From contig JAAUZW010000033.1 of assembly GCA_014804385.1 (NCBI GenBank), positions 1 to 64,000 on the forward strand: a stretch of DNA of 64,000 bases, given 5' to 3'. A model generated the notes under the pieces. That model was not told the DNA's origin and searched no databases. It was given only the letters and a program-made list of their open reading frames with translations. Shown in pieces: positions 1 to 8,033 of the stretch; positions within the stretch are counted from its first letter, which is position 1, and each line of letters starts with the position of its first letter. Source of the DNA: Lachnospiraceae bacterium (lineage in GTDB: Bacteria; Bacillota; Clostridia; Lachnospirales; Lachnospiraceae). The position numbers were made by a program, and so were the translations under genes.

Positions 1-4
1 CTAA

Positions 5-19
5 CCCCCTCTGAGGGGG
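5..19. repeat. Short perfect palindrome at window edge
   Basis: Seven-base arms CCCCCTC and GAGGGGG are separated by one base. Two related G-rich stretches ending in GGGGTGAC follow within 100 bases. No coding frame is visible here. The stretch may belong to the outer end of the IS30 element or to the neighbouring gene's terminator; the sequence does not decide. Confidence 0.35.
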
Positions 20-118
20 CAGGGGGTGACTAATTTATCCGCTGTTTTATTACATAGTGTCCTTTAAAAAAAGGGGGTGCAGGGGTGACTCTCACCCTTG
101 CAATTCCATTCTCATATG

Positions 119-199
119 CCTAGCGGGAAAGCCCTGTGCAGTCAATGACTACCTTATAAACAGATTGTTCATTGACGGTGCAGGGCTTTTCTGCTAGGC
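119..199. repeat. Long imperfect inverted repeat before IS30 transposase
   Basis: Two arms of about 31 bases (starting GCCTAGC and ending GCTAGGC, each holding AAAGCCCTG or its complement and GTCAATGA or its complement) pair with only a few mismatches around a loop of about 20 bases. It ends about 30 bases before the transposase ATG, so it would fold in the transposase leader or form an extruded hairpin at the element end. IS30-family elements carry terminal inverted repeats, but I cannot see a matching copy after the gene, so this is not shown to be the element terminus. Confidence 0.5.
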
Positions 200-229
200 T
201 CGTATATACTGCGGAAAGGGGAATGGAAT

Positions 230-1270
230 ATGGGGAAATATCTTACATATGAGGAAAGATTTTATATCGAAAAATCACTAAAGGATAATACAGACCCTAA
301 GAAGATTGCAAAGACATTAGGAAAGCATTTCACAACGATCTATAAGGAGATAGAAAAGGGAACAGTAACTTTTATGAATTCTGATCTCACCTATAGGCAG
401 GAATATTGTGCAGATGCGGCACAGCGTATCACAGAGGAGCGCGGGCATAATAAGGGGATCATGTACAAGCTTGCGAATGACAAGCCGCTATTGTCCCGCA
501 TTGCTATGCTCATAAAAGATAAACACTACAGTCCTTATGCGGTCTTGCAGACGATCAAAAAGGAAACCCCGGAAGCATTATCTATGTGCGAAACAACACT
601 CTATAAATATATTCATCTGGGGCTGATCCCCGGCGTTTCTGACGCTGATCTGTACATTAAGGCAAACAAGAAACCGAAGAAAAAGAAAGAAAAGGAAACA
701 AGGTCATGTTTTAAGAAGCCCCCGGAAAAATCCATCATCTACCGCCCAGAAGATATCAGCAACCGGGAAACATACGGGCATTGGGAAGTTGATACCGTTT
801 ATAGCGGCAGTAACTGTAAAAGTAAGACTGCCCTCTTGGTACTCACGGAGAGAAAGACCTTGGAGGAATACTATATAAGGATGGCTGACCGTACCCTTGC
901 AAGCGTCATAAGTGCGTTTGACGATCTTGAAAAACACATGGGGCTTGAAGCATTCCAAAAGAAATTTAAGACCATGACGGCAGATAACGGATCAGAGTTT
1001 GGGGACGGATCACAGATCGAGCGTAGTGCCACCATTCTCGGACAGACCCGAACGCAAGTTTTTTTCTGCCACCCATACAGTAGTTATGAGCGCGGACAGA
1101 ACGAGAACCAGAACCGTTTTGTACGCCGCTGGGTGAAGAAAGGCGGTGATTTGTCAGCATACACCCCGGAAGAATGGGAACAGATCACGGAATGGGTAAA
1201 CAATTACCCCCGCCGAAAATACAACGGCATGAGCGCAAGAGAATACAAAGAAAGTCTAGACATCGCATAG
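230..1270 (+). CDS. IS30-family transposase
   Basis: This is a full-length DDE transposase of the IS30 family, which cuts and joins the ends of its own insertion sequence. The first 45 residues hold an HTH_38-type helix-turn-helix (KKIAKTLGKHFTTIYKEI). A Lys-rich linker near residues 145-165 separates it from the rve-type catalytic core. The acidic triad is visible as D188 in GHWEVDT, D252 in TADNGSEF and E292 in RGQNENQN. Length (346 residues) is normal for the family and there is no frameshift, so the enzyme is probably functional. It has its own strand orientation, opposite to the housekeeping genes that follow. A purine-rich ribosome site (GGAAAGGGG) precedes the ATG. The element boundaries are not resolved. 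Confidence 0.93.
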   Translation: MGKYLTYEERFYIEKSLKDNTDPKKIAKTLGKHFTTIYKEIEKGTVTFMNSDLTYRQEYCADAAQRITEERGHNKGIMYKLANDKPLLSRIAMLIKDKHYSPYAVLQTIKKETPEALSMCETTLYKYIHLGLIPGVSDADLYIKANKKPKKKKEKETRSCFKKPPEKSIIYRPEDISNRETYGHWEVDTVYSGSNCKSKTALLVLTERKTLEEYYIRMADRTLASVISAFDDLEKHMGLEAFQKKFKTMTADNGSEFGDGSQIERSATILGQTRTQVFFCHPYSSYERGQNENQNRFVRRWVKKGGDLSAYTPEEWEQITEWVNNYPRRKYNGMSAREYKESLDIA

Positions 1271-1290
1271 TTTTCCGAACGTTTGGAAAA
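1271..1290. repeat. Near-perfect 20-bp palindrome just after transposase stop
   Basis: TTTTCCGAAC followed directly by GTTTGGAAAA: ten-base arms with one mismatch and no loop. It begins immediately after the transposase stop codon and could be a binding site or part of the element end. Confidence 0.4.
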
Positions 1291-1306
1291 AGTAAAGGCT
1301 ATCACC

Positions 1307-1337
1307 CTTCCAGACCTCCCCAAAGGAGGTCTGGAAG
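1307..1337 (+). terminator. Perfect 13-bp stem hairpin downstream of transposase
   Basis: CTTCCAGACCTCC pairs perfectly with GGAGGTCTGGAAG across a five-base loop, 37 bases after the transposase stop. There is no clear T-run after the stem, so it may slow or protect transcript ends rather than act as a classical intrinsic terminator. The rest of 1338-1505 is A/T-rich and shows no gene. Confidence 0.45.
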
Positions 1338-1505
1338 TCGCGCAAAAATATACAAGATACATAATAAATCAAGCTAAAAGGATCTGAAAACTGTGCAAAA
1401 CATAAAAACGCACATAAAATCAAAAAGTTTTAGAAATATGGTTGACATTTGCCCATTTTTTCGAGTCATTTTTCCAAGTTCCTATATTGGCTCACAAGGT
1501 ACTCC

Positions 1506-1919
1506 TCACCAGCTCTTTTCCAGTTCCATATTCCAGTCGAGAGTGTAGGGCCCGTTTTCCATATCTTTCAGCATTTCATAATAATGGTAGCGCTCCTTGG
1601 ATGGCGAATCATCCGTCAGCATCAAATCTCCCTGCCAGAACATATATCCCGTCATATAGCCATCCATCATCTCTTCCCGGTAATAGGTCGACATATCGAT
1701 TCCGTAAGCCACCTCCGATTCTTTTATCAAAGCATCGGTGGCACTGTCATAAGCCTTGCTTCTCAGAGTGATTTTGCAGGCGAAGAGATATTTGTCATCC
1801 AGTCTGATATAGCAGTTGACTTCCGCCTTTTGATAATAGTTCTCATCGCTATAGCTCTGCTCATCGTACGCTATGATATAATAGACCGCTTCCTCCTCCA
1901 CCAGCCCCAGATAATTCAT
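1506..1919 (-). CDS. Hypothetical acidic protein downstream of ispD
   Basis: I do not recognise this 137-residue protein. It is rich in Tyr, Asp and Glu, has no signal peptide or membrane segment, and ends ...MELEKSW. The listed ATG has only a weak ribosome site (GGAACC). The reading frame stays open upstream into the end of ispD but offers no ATG, GTG or TTG there, so the protein may have lost its natural start. It is the last gene of the ispD-side operon, 68 bases after ispD, and lies next to the IS30 element. It could be a genuine short protein or the 3' remnant of a longer gene. Confidence 0.5.
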   Translation of the reverse strand: MNYLGLVEEEAVYYIIAYDEQSYSDENYYQKAEVNCYIRLDDKYLFACKITLRSKAYDSATDALIKESEVAYGIDMSTYYREEMMDGYMTGYMFWQGDLMLTDDSPSKERYHYYEMLKDMENGPYTLDWNMELEKSW

Positions 1920-1987
1920 GGTTCCGGTCTCAAAACTGCGGATGCTTATCGAAGCGCCGTGTATATTTGCCGTGATCCTGCAATCTC

Positions 1988-2731
1988 CTATATACCCAAA
2001 AAGGCTTCCGCCACCGCCATATCCTCCGGCGTAGTGATCTTAATATTCTGATAGGAGCCCTCCACCAGCTTAATGGCATTGCCCATCAGTGTCTCCACTA
2101 CCATGGCGTCATCCGTGATCCGGATTCCCTCCCGCACAAGCCTCTCCTGCTCCTGCATGAGTTTTTCATAGGCGGAAAGAATCAGAGGCGTATCAAAAAC
2201 CTGGGGCGTCTGCACCTGCCACACACTGCTTCTGTCCGGCGTGCGCAAGGCATAGCCCTCCCCGTCCACGATCTTGATGGTATCCTTTACGGGCATCCCC
2301 GCCACACAGGCGTGATATTTTGTCACTGCCTCATAGCAGCGCTGCAGGATCTCCTCCGTCAAAAAAGGTCTTGCACCGTCATGGATAAAAACATAGCCAT
2401 CACGGTTCGGTACTTTTCTGTCCGCGCTGGCTATTCTTTTCAATGCCTCATATACGGAGTCGTAACGCTGCGCCCCTCCGGCCACTATGGTGTCCACTTT
2501 ATAAAAGCCATAATGCGCCACGATCTCGTTTTTTGCATAACCATTCTCGAGGGATTCCTGATCGGTGACCAGAATACAGTCGTCGATCAATTCGGATCTC
2601 TCCACCACATCCAACGCATACCAGAGTAACGGCTTTCCCTGCAAAAGCATATACTGCTTCGCCACATCGCTTTTCATGCGGCTGCCGCTCCCAGCCGCAA
2701 GGACAACCGCCGTGCATCTTTTTTTATCCAT
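1988..2731 (-). CDS. ispD: 2-C-methyl-D-erythritol 4-phosphate cytidylyltransferase
   Basis: IspD transfers CMP from CTP to methylerythritol phosphate in the non-mevalonate isoprenoid pathway in the cytoplasm. The N-terminal nucleotide-binding loop AVVLAAGSGSRM is present with the following Lys (VAKQY), and the FIHDGARPF and MPVKDTIKI motifs typical of IspD follow. The 247-residue length fits the family. The chosen ATG starts MDKKRC and follows a purine-rich GAGAGAGTGAAG stretch; an upstream GTG at 2752 lies at the edge of a hairpin and has no ribosome site. The second IspD-like protein in this window (35298-36035) sits in the glycan locus and is more TarI-like, so this copy, beside housekeeping genes, is assigned to isoprenoid synthesis. 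Confidence 0.93.
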   Translation of the reverse strand: MDKKRCTAVVLAAGSGSRMKSDVAKQYMLLQGKPLLWYALDVVERSELIDDCILVTDQESLENGYAKNEIVAHYGFYKVDTIVAGGAQRYDSVYEALKRIASADRKVPNRDGYVFIHDGARPFLTEEILQRCYEAVTKYHACVAGMPVKDTIKIVDGEGYALRTPDRSSVWQVQTPQVFDTPLILSAYEKLMQEQERLVREGIRITDDAMVVETLMGNAIKLVEGSYQNIKITTPEDMAVAEAFLGI

Positions 2732-2752
2732 TTTCTTCACTCTCTCGATCAC

Positions 2753-2777
2753 GGAGAATGCGCTCTTTGCATTCTCC
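2753..2777 (-). repeat. AGAATGC-stem hairpin before ispD (copy 1 of 3)
   Basis: GGAGAATGC pairs perfectly with GCATTCTCC around a seven-base loop, 21 bases before the ispD start. The same AGAATGC stem recurs at 7413-7436 and 9293-9316, each time shortly before a minus-strand start codon. It lies in the 88-base gap between tsaD and ispD, which also holds a weaker hairpin near 2790-2825. Confidence 0.6.
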
Positions 2778-2819
2778 CAGACATGACATAGTTCTGCTTA
2801 GGCTGCGTATTTTGCAGTC

Positions 2820-3875
2820 TTAGCAGGACTTCATGTCTTGCCCTAATTTTAAATTCGGCACCGCATTCAGATCATACCCATGCCGCACGCCTTTCACATA
2901 CTCATAGTAAGCCGCCGTACCGATCATCGCTGCATTGTCCGTACACAGAACAGGCGACGGGTGATAGAAAGCAATCCCTCTCTCTGCACATGCCTGCGCA
3001 AGCGCAGCCCGCAGCGACGAGTTAGATGCCACGCCTCCGGCAATAGCAAATTTTTTAATACCACTTTCCTCTATGGCGCGCATGGAATGCTCCGTAAGTA
3101 CATCCACCACCGCCTTCTGGAAGGATGCCGCTACGTCCGCCTGACAGATCGACTCCCCCTTCATCTCACAGGAATTGAGATAATTCAGCACGGCAGACTT
3201 TAAACCGCTGAAGCTGAAATCATAATCGGAGTCTCCCACCTTCGCCCTGGGAAAGGCAATGGCATCGGGATTCCCCTCCTTGGAAACACTGTCGATCTTG
3301 GGCCCACCGGGATATCCCAGACCGATAGCGCGGGCCACCTTATCAAAGGCTTCCCCCGCCGCGTCGTCTCTGGTACGCCCCAAAATCTCATATTCGCCGT
3401 AATCCTTCACCACCACCAGATGAGAATGTCCGCCTGATACAACCAGACAGACAAAGGGTGGCTCCAGATCTTTGTTTTCTATGTAATTGGCACTGATATG
3501 CCCTTCAATGTGATGCACGCCGATAAGGGGAATCCCCGATGCAAAACTGACCGCCTTGGCTGCCGATACGCCCACCAGAAGCGGTCCCACAAGACCCGGC
3601 CCGTAGGTGACTGCAATAGCGTCCATATCCGACAGCTTCTTCCCCGCCTCCTTGAGCGCCTCCTCCATCACCTGATTGATCTTCTCGATATGCTTGCGGG
3701 AAGCGATCTCCGGCACCACGCCACCATAAAGCGTGTGCAGATCGATCTGGGAAGAAATCACATTGGACAACACCTCTCTGCCATCCCTGACCACCGCCGC
3801 AGCTGTCTCATCACAGGAGGACTCTATCGCCAGAATCGTCACAGACGCATCGGCGCTGCTTCTCTTATTCTCCAT
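2820..3875 (-). CDS. tsaD: tRNA N6-adenosine threonylcarbamoyltransferase
   Basis: TsaD is the catalytic subunit that transfers the threonylcarbamoyl group to A37 of ANN-decoding tRNAs, together with TsaB and TsaE, both encoded a few genes upstream. The N-terminus [16 protein letters not shown] and the metal-binding HHIEGH motif (the HxxxH of the ASKHA-fold Kae1/Qri7 family) are intact, as are the GG-containing nucleotide loop VSGGHSH and IAGGVASN. At 351 residues it has normal length. The ATG start (MENKRSS) is used here with GGAGG 12 bases upstream; an upstream TTG would overlap the preceding gene by 14 bases. Confidence 0.96.
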   Translation of the reverse strand: MENKRSSADASVTILAIESSCDETAAAVVRDGREVLSNVISSQIDLHTLYGGVVPEIASRKHIEKINQVMEEALKEAGKKLSDMDAIAVTYGPGLVGPLLVGVSAAKAVSFASGIPLIGVHHIEGHISANYIENKDLEPPFVCLVVSGGHSHLVVVKDYGEYEILGRTRDDAAGEAFDKVARAIGLGYPGGPKIDSVSKEGNPDAIAFPRAKVGDSDYDFSFSGLKSAVLNYLNSCEMKGESICQADVAASFQKAVVDVLTEHSMRAIEESGIKKFAIAGGVASNSSLRAALAQACAERGIAFYHPSPVLCTDNAAMIGTAAYYEYVKGVRHGYDLNAVPNLKLGQDMKSC

Positions 3876-3882
3876 GCCGTCT

Positions 3883-4452
3883 TTAATCCTCCACAAGCTC
3901 CCAGCCCAATATCTTCCAGTGCCCGTCTACATCCTTCCTGAGCACAAAGCGCTCCAGCGATGTAATGCGCGTACTGTTGTCCTGTCTTATATTGAAGGTA
4001 CAGTACAATCTGGCACAAGAATCCTCATTCTGGGTAAAGTACTCCACATCGGTGCTGGCGGAAACCTCATAGCTGTCAATGGTGTACTTGTTTTTCTTCA
4101 TCTCCTGAACATCCTGCCGGAGACTGTCTATATAGTTCTCCTGATTGGCTATCAGTTCCACATCGTAGAGATGCTGGAGCTTATTACCAAGCTTGACCAG
4201 CTCCTCATCACTGTACTCTTCATTATAGAGGCACTCTGTAATCTCGGCGTAGTATTTCACCACTTCCTTGGGCGTTGGCGGATAATTATGCTCCAAATCC
4301 TTCATCAGCACGTTCTGTACCACCGTAGCCGACACCGCTTCCGCCGCCTGCTGCTGTTTGCCTCGGTTTCCCTGATAGGCAAAAAACACCAAAACAATGA
4401 TCGCAAGAACCACCGCTACGATCACGATTCTAACTGTTTTTGAACCCTTCAT
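3883..4452 (-). CDS. DUF6715-like membrane-anchored protein
   Basis: This is a small conserved protein resembling DUF6715, a Lachnospiraceae family without known function; the family call is from memory of its layout and is moderate. Residues about 7-26 form one hydrophobic helix ([18 protein letters not shown]) after a short positive N-terminus, so it is probably an inner-membrane anchor with the remaining 160 residues outside. The outer part is acidic, alpha/beta, without Cys pairs or a catalytic motif. A good ribosome site (GGAGG) precedes the ATG. It lies between ribonuclease Z and tsaD, with short gaps on both sides, suggesting co-transcription. Confidence 0.7.
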   Translation of the reverse strand: MKGSKTVRIVIVAVVLAIIVLVFFAYQGNRGKQQQAAEAVSATVVQNVLMKDLEHNYPPTPKEVVKYYAEITECLYNEEYSDEELVKLGNKLQHLYDVELIANQENYIDSLRQDVQEMKKNKYTIDSYEVSASTDVEYFTQNEDSCARLYCTFNIRQDNSTRITSLERFVLRKDVDGHWKILGWELVED

Positions 4453-4473
4453 AGTTCCCTCCTTGTCTCACTC

Positions 4474-5382
4474 TCAATCCCGAAACAAAAGATCTACGCT
4501 CCTGCCGTCTCTGGCTGCCACTGCGTTTGGAAAGATTTTCCATACCTCCTGCATATACTCCTCCGGACGAATCAGGGAAGGACTATAGTGTGTCAGCCAC
4601 AGCTCCTGTACCTTGGCCTGCTTCGCCAGCTTCGCCGCCTCATAAAATGTCATGTGCTTGTATTCTTTTGCTTTCTGCGCCTTCTCCGGTTCGCCGTACA
4701 TACCTTCGCAGATAAAAAGATCCGCCTCCGCCGCATTTTTGACAATGCTCTCGGTGGGTCTTGTGTCTGTGCAGTAGGTGACCTTCAATCCCTTTCGGGC
4801 CTCCCCCAGCACCATATCGGGGGTAAAAGTCTGCCCGTCTATCTCTATTATCTCACCTTTTTGCAGAGGATTCCAGTAATTTCTGGGAATATTTAATGCC
4901 TGTGCACGTTCCACATCAAATTTTCCGATGCGGTCAATCACAATATTGTACCCGTAACAAACCACGTTATGGTTGACCCGAAAGGTTTCTATTCGAAAAC
5001 CATCGAATGGAAATACCTGCTCCGGCTCCGTAATCTCCAGACATTCAATCGTAAAAGGAAGCTCCGGCGCGATCACACGCAAAGAATTGACTACTCTGGT
5101 CAGCCCTTTGGGGCCGATCATCAGGAGGGGTTCCGTGCGCTCCGCGTTTCCCATGGTGAGAAGCATCCCCGGAAGCCCGCTGATATGATCCGCATGAAAA
5201 TGCGTAAAACAGATTACATCGATGGGTTTCGGACTCCAGCCCTTCTCCTTCATGGCGATCTGGGTCCCTTCCCCACAATCGATCAATATACTGGTACCGT
5301 TATATCTCGCCATCAGCGAGGTAAGCCACCTGTGGGGCAGGGGCATCATCCCTCCCGTGCCCAGTAAACAGATATCTAACAT
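4474..5382 (-). CDS. rnz: Ribonuclease Z (metallo-beta-lactamase fold)
   Basis: RNase Z cuts the 3' trailer of tRNA precursors. The beta-lactamase-fold metal motif is intact as HFHADH, with a preceding DCGEGTQ and a later GTGGMMPLP N-terminal strand; downstream metal ligands are seen in TDTRP and LTHYSPS. The 302-residue length fits the short bacterial form. The start is placed at MLDICLLG, which has GGGAG five to eight bases upstream; a longer in-frame extension to 5487 would overlap the next gene and lacks family similarity. A related role, such as a general phosphodiesterase, is possible but less likely. Confidence 0.88.
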   Translation of the reverse strand: MLDICLLGTGGMMPLPHRWLTSLMARYNGTSILIDCGEGTQIAMKEKGWSPKPIDVICFTHFHADHISGLPGMLLTMGNAERTEPLLMIGPKGLTRVVNSLRVIAPELPFTIECLEITEPEQVFPFDGFRIETFRVNHNVVCYGYNIVIDRIGKFDVERAQALNIPRNYWNPLQKGEIIEIDGQTFTPDMVLGEARKGLKVTYCTDTRPTESIVKNAAEADLFICEGMYGEPEKAQKAKEYKHMTFYEAAKLAKQAKVQELWLTHYSPSLIRPEEYMQEVWKIFPNAVAARDGRSVDLLFRD

Positions 5383-5417
5383 ATACGCTCCCACTTTCCT
5401 TAAAACAGGGGGCAGTC

Positions 5418-5660
5418 TTAAAGAAGTTCCGTTCTCTCCCGCTTCTCCACAGGAACAGCAAAATCGGCGGTCAGCTTCTCGTAACATGCCTCACACAAAT
5501 CAAAGCTGTCGCTTTCTCCGTCTCTTAAGCCGAAGAAACCGAAATCGTGCTCCACATGGATGCACTCCTCTTTTAAAATGCCATTTTCTACCAGCATTTT
5601 TTTGCCGCAGGCATTGCAGACTACCTTAGTCAACTTTTTCTCTTCTTTATAAATGCGCAT
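5418..5660 (-). CDS. Small two-CxxC protein, probable zinc ribbon
   Basis: This 80-residue protein has two CxxC knuckles, CNACGKK near residue 16 and CEACYEK near residue 59, which together would hold one zinc ion. Between them lies a His/Phe-rich stretch (HVEHDFGFFGLRDG). Function is unknown; it resembles short zinc-binding proteins found beside ribonuclease and tRNA-modification genes in Clostridia. The start MRIYKEEK is chosen because it follows an AGGTGGAGGA-like ribosome site; a longer frame to 5726 has no such site. It sits 35 bases before the ribonuclease Z start, in the same direction. Confidence 0.7.
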   Translation of the reverse strand: MRIYKEEKKLTKVVCNACGKKMLVENGILKEECIHVEHDFGFFGLRDGESDSFDLCEACYEKLTADFAVPVEKRERTELL

Positions 5661-5786
5661 GTCAATCCTCCACCTTTTCCTCATAATGATCTGTTTGTCG
5701 CTTAACTGCGACAATCCATGAGCCACATCATCTCTATTTTATCAGACAAAATGTGTAACCGCCGTGGTAATTGTTCCATGCATTGC

Positions 5787-6221
5787 CTATCTCTTCCACA
5801 TGATCATAGCATCTTCCGTTGGTTTTTCGTAAAAATTGGGACGGATGCCCTCGGACGCAAAACCAAGCTTCTCGTACAGGCCGATGGCCGCCTGATTGCT
5901 TACCCGTACTTCCAGCGTGTAGGCCGTAATTCCCTCGCGGTCACCCGCCGCAAGCAGATGGGTGAGCATGCCCGTGGCTACTCCTCTTCCTCTGGCCTCA
6001 GGAGCGACCACCACATTCGTGATATTTCCCTCCCCTGCGATCAGAAGCAGGCCGCAGCCTCCAAGGAGTTTCCCGTCCTCCTCTGCCACATAGTATCTGG
6101 CGTCCTCGCTTCGTATCATCTGTAAAAAGGATGCCGCCGACCAGGGCATGGAGAAAGTTTCCTCCTCCAAACGGCTGATAAAGGGTACGTCCTCCGCCGT
6201 CATCTCTCGATAAACGATCAT
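5787..6221 (-). CDS. rimI: Ribosomal-protein-alanine N-acetyltransferase
   Basis: RimI is a GNAT-fold enzyme that acetylates the N-terminus of ribosomal protein S18. The acetyl-CoA loop is visible as ARGRGVATGML, preceded by the ITNVVV strand and followed by the LEVRVSNQAAIGLYEKLGF motif of this subfamily. The 144-residue length is standard. Its ATG overlaps the tsaB stop by four bases (ATGA), which with tsaE gives the conserved tsaE-tsaB-rimI order seen across Firmicutes and supports this name over a generic acetyltransferase. Confidence 0.93.
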   Translation of the reverse strand: MIVYREMTAEDVPFISRLEEETFSMPWSAASFLQMIRSEDARYYVAEEDGKLLGGCGLLLIAGEGNITNVVVAPEARGRGVATGMLTHLLAAGDREGITAYTLEVRVSNQAAIGLYEKLGFASEGIRPNFYEKPTEDAMIMWKR

Positions 6222-6937
6222 TGCTGTCCCCTCGCTTCCCGTTCCGCCTGAGAAAGCCGCAGATATTCCGGCGCGTGTTCCGCTCCGCTCTCCATCTTAC
6301 CCTGCGCATAGTAGAGACTGCCCAGCGCTGCGATTGCTGCCGCCGATTGTCTGGCACGGTGCAGCGGTGCGGTCTGGTAAGGCACCTGCATCACCTGCGC
6401 CATCCGTTCCTGAAAGACCGGCACGCCGTCTCCCAAGAATATGACACTTCTGTCAAGTTTGTTCAAAACCGCGGCAATCTCGTCAAAAGCGACTGCACAC
6501 TGTTCCTTTATGACACGCATTTCATATCTATATAGACCATTCTGGTCAGCAACAAATTCATAAATACCGGTGTATACCTGATTCCTTCTGGCGTCCATGA
6601 TGGGACACACCAGAGACTGCGCCCCGTACATCTGATAGGCCAGACCATCCACAGTAGGCACCGGCACTATAGGCTTTTGCAGAGCGAATGCAAGTCCCTT
6701 CGCCGTAGCGGAACCGATCCGCAGACCCGTAAAAGAACCGGGACCCGCTGCCACCGCAATGGCATCCACCGCAGCAAGGTCCAGCTCCACCATCCTGCTT
6801 ATCTCCTCCAGCATCGGCAGAAGTGTCTGGGAATGGGTCTTTTTATACTGCACGGTATATTCTGCAATTAAATTGTCGTCCTCCGCAAGAGCCACGCTGG
6901 CTACCAGGCCGGAGCTGTCAAGGGCCAGTATTTTCAT
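6218..6937 (-). CDS. tsaB: tRNA threonylcarbamoyladenosine biosynthesis protein TsaB
   Basis: TsaB is the non-catalytic partner of TsaD in t6A synthesis. It has the ASKHA-like N-terminus KILALDSSGLVASVAL and the family signature AAGPGSFTGLRIG near residues 63-75, and lacks the metal-binding HxxxH of TsaD, as expected. At 239 residues it is normal. It overlaps tsaE upstream and rimI downstream by four bases each, so the three are translationally coupled. TsaD itself lies about 2.3 kb further along the same strand. Confidence 0.95.
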   Translation of the reverse strand: MKILALDSSGLVASVALAEDDNLIAEYTVQYKKTHSQTLLPMLEEISRMVELDLAAVDAIAVAAGPGSFTGLRIGSATAKGLAFALQKPIVPVPTVDGLAYQMYGAQSLVCPIMDARRNQVYTGIYEFVADQNGLYRYEMRVIKEQCAVAFDEIAAVLNKLDRSVIFLGDGVPVFQERMAQVMQVPYQTAPLHRARQSAAAIAALGSLYYAQGKMESGAEHAPEYLRLSQAEREARGQQ

Positions 6938-7395
6938 TCAATTTCCCCCGTAGTATTGCTTCGCAAAACTACTTCTATTGTAATTCTTCTGTAATCAAAT
7001 CCCTGTGTCAGATCTTTTTCTATGGTGATGCGGGTATATTTTTCAGGCAGAATCTCGCTGATCAGATCCGCCCACTCGATCAGGCAGACGCCCTCTCCGT
7101 AGAAGCAGTCATCATAACCGATCTCTTCCATCTCCTCCACATCCCCGATGCGATACACATCAAAATGATAAAGGGGGAGCCGTCCCCCTTCATAACTTTG
7201 CAGAATCGTAAAAGTAGGACTGTTCACCGGCTCCGTGATGCCAAGTCCCGCCGCCATCCCCTGGGTGAAAACAGTCTTCCCCACGCCCAGATCTCCGATC
7301 AGCGTATAGACCTCTCCGGAGCTGGCTTTTTCGCCAATGGCCTTTCCATATGCAAATGTCTCCGCCGCGCTTCGGCTTTCTATAACCTTTTCCAT
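6934..7395 (-). CDS. tsaE: tRNA threonylcarbamoyladenosine biosynthesis ATPase TsaE
   Basis: TsaE is the ATPase that resets the TsaBD complex. The Walker A loop GDLGVGKT and the family motif PVNSPTFTILQSY are present, followed by the Walker B-like FDVYRIGD and the VCLIEWADLI strand typical of TsaE. The start MEKVIES is chosen: it has a GGAGAG ribosome site and gives 153 residues, the usual length. An in-frame extension to 7494 would translate through the intergenic hairpins and is rejected. Confidence 0.95.
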   Translation of the reverse strand: MEKVIESRSAAETFAYGKAIGEKASSGEVYTLIGDLGVGKTVFTQGMAAGLGITEPVNSPTFTILQSYEGGRLPLYHFDVYRIGDVEEMEEIGYDDCFYGEGVCLIEWADLISEILPEKYTRITIEKDLTQGFDYRRITIEVVLRSNTTGEIE

Positions 7396-7412
7396 CGTAT
7401 ACTCTCCATGCG

Positions 7413-7436
7413 GAGAATGCTGCTTTTTGCATTCTC
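7413..7436 (-). repeat. AGAATGC-stem hairpin before tsaE (copy 2 of 3)
   Basis: GAGAATGC pairs perfectly with GCATTCTC around an eight-base loop, 18 bases before the tsaE start. On the minus strand it follows a larger hairpin (about 7440-7505) whose arms read GCGTGAAA and TTTCACGC with AGATGTTCT and AGAACATCT inside. The pair fills the whole gap between the YcxB-like gene and tsaE. Confidence 0.6.
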
Positions 7437-7505
7437 TGGCGTGAAACTTAGATGTTCTTTGCGAAACAGCTCTTGCTGTGAGCAACCAGAACATCTTTTC
7501 ACGCG

Positions 7506-7985
7506 CTAGCCCCGGATCTTCACCTTCTTCGGCGGCATATGGGTAGAAATGATCTCAATGACCTTGTATTTTCCATCCCCCAGATCCTTTTTCGGGAAAA
7601 TACAGGCATTCACAGCCGTGGTGTAGACCACGATGCTCTTTGGCGTGGAGATTGCTTTCACCATCCCCTCCCATGCCATCTGCTCCACAGTCTCGTCCTG
7701 GGATACCTGAATGCCCTCCTCTGTCAGCTTATAGTGGAGCGGCTTCTGAAAAGCCGGATTCGACTTCGCCTGTGCAGCCGCCCGCAAAAAAAGCGTCCAG
7801 GGCAGATAGAGCAGGACCACCAATGCTATGATCAGAATGAGCGGCTGTCTGTTCGCCGCAAAAAGAAACAACAACAACACACCCACAAGCGTCCCCATAA
7901 GACCGGGCAGACGCGAATAGGTGTGCTGCAACATATAATCATATAAAATATTGGGTGTTATTTTAACATCAAATTCGATTTCCAT
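7506..7985 (-). CDS. YcxB-like membrane protein
   Basis: This 159-residue protein resembles the YcxB family, whose role is unknown. Two closely spaced hydrophobic helices (about residues 28-44 and 49-66) form a hairpin in the membrane. The C-terminal 80 residues form a soluble beta-rich domain (YKLTEEGIQVSQDETVEQMAWEGM) typical of YcxB. It is the first of the tsaE-tsaB-rimI group, 110 bases ahead of tsaE, and follows the ABC export operon in the same direction after 48 bases. Confidence 0.72.
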   Translation of the reverse strand: MEIEFDVKITPNILYDYMLQHTYSRLPGLMGTLVGVLLLFLFAANRQPLILIIALVVLLYLPWTLFLRAAAQAKSNPAFQKPLHYKLTEEGIQVSQDETVEQMAWEGMVKAISTPKSIVVYTTAVNACIFPKKDLGDGKYKVIEIISTHMPPKKVKIRG

Positions 7986-8033
7986 ACTGAAATCTATTAT
8001 ACTAAAAATCCCCGAAAGTGCAAGGAAAAATGT

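Noticed and set aside
1442..2051. Plus-strand frames of 109 and 200 residues
   Set aside because: They lie antisense to the small acidic gene and to the end of ispD and show no family motif; they are mirror frames of coding DNA.
3733..4443. Plus-strand frame of 236 residues
   Set aside because: Antisense to tsaD and the DUF6715-like gene, both with clear motifs.
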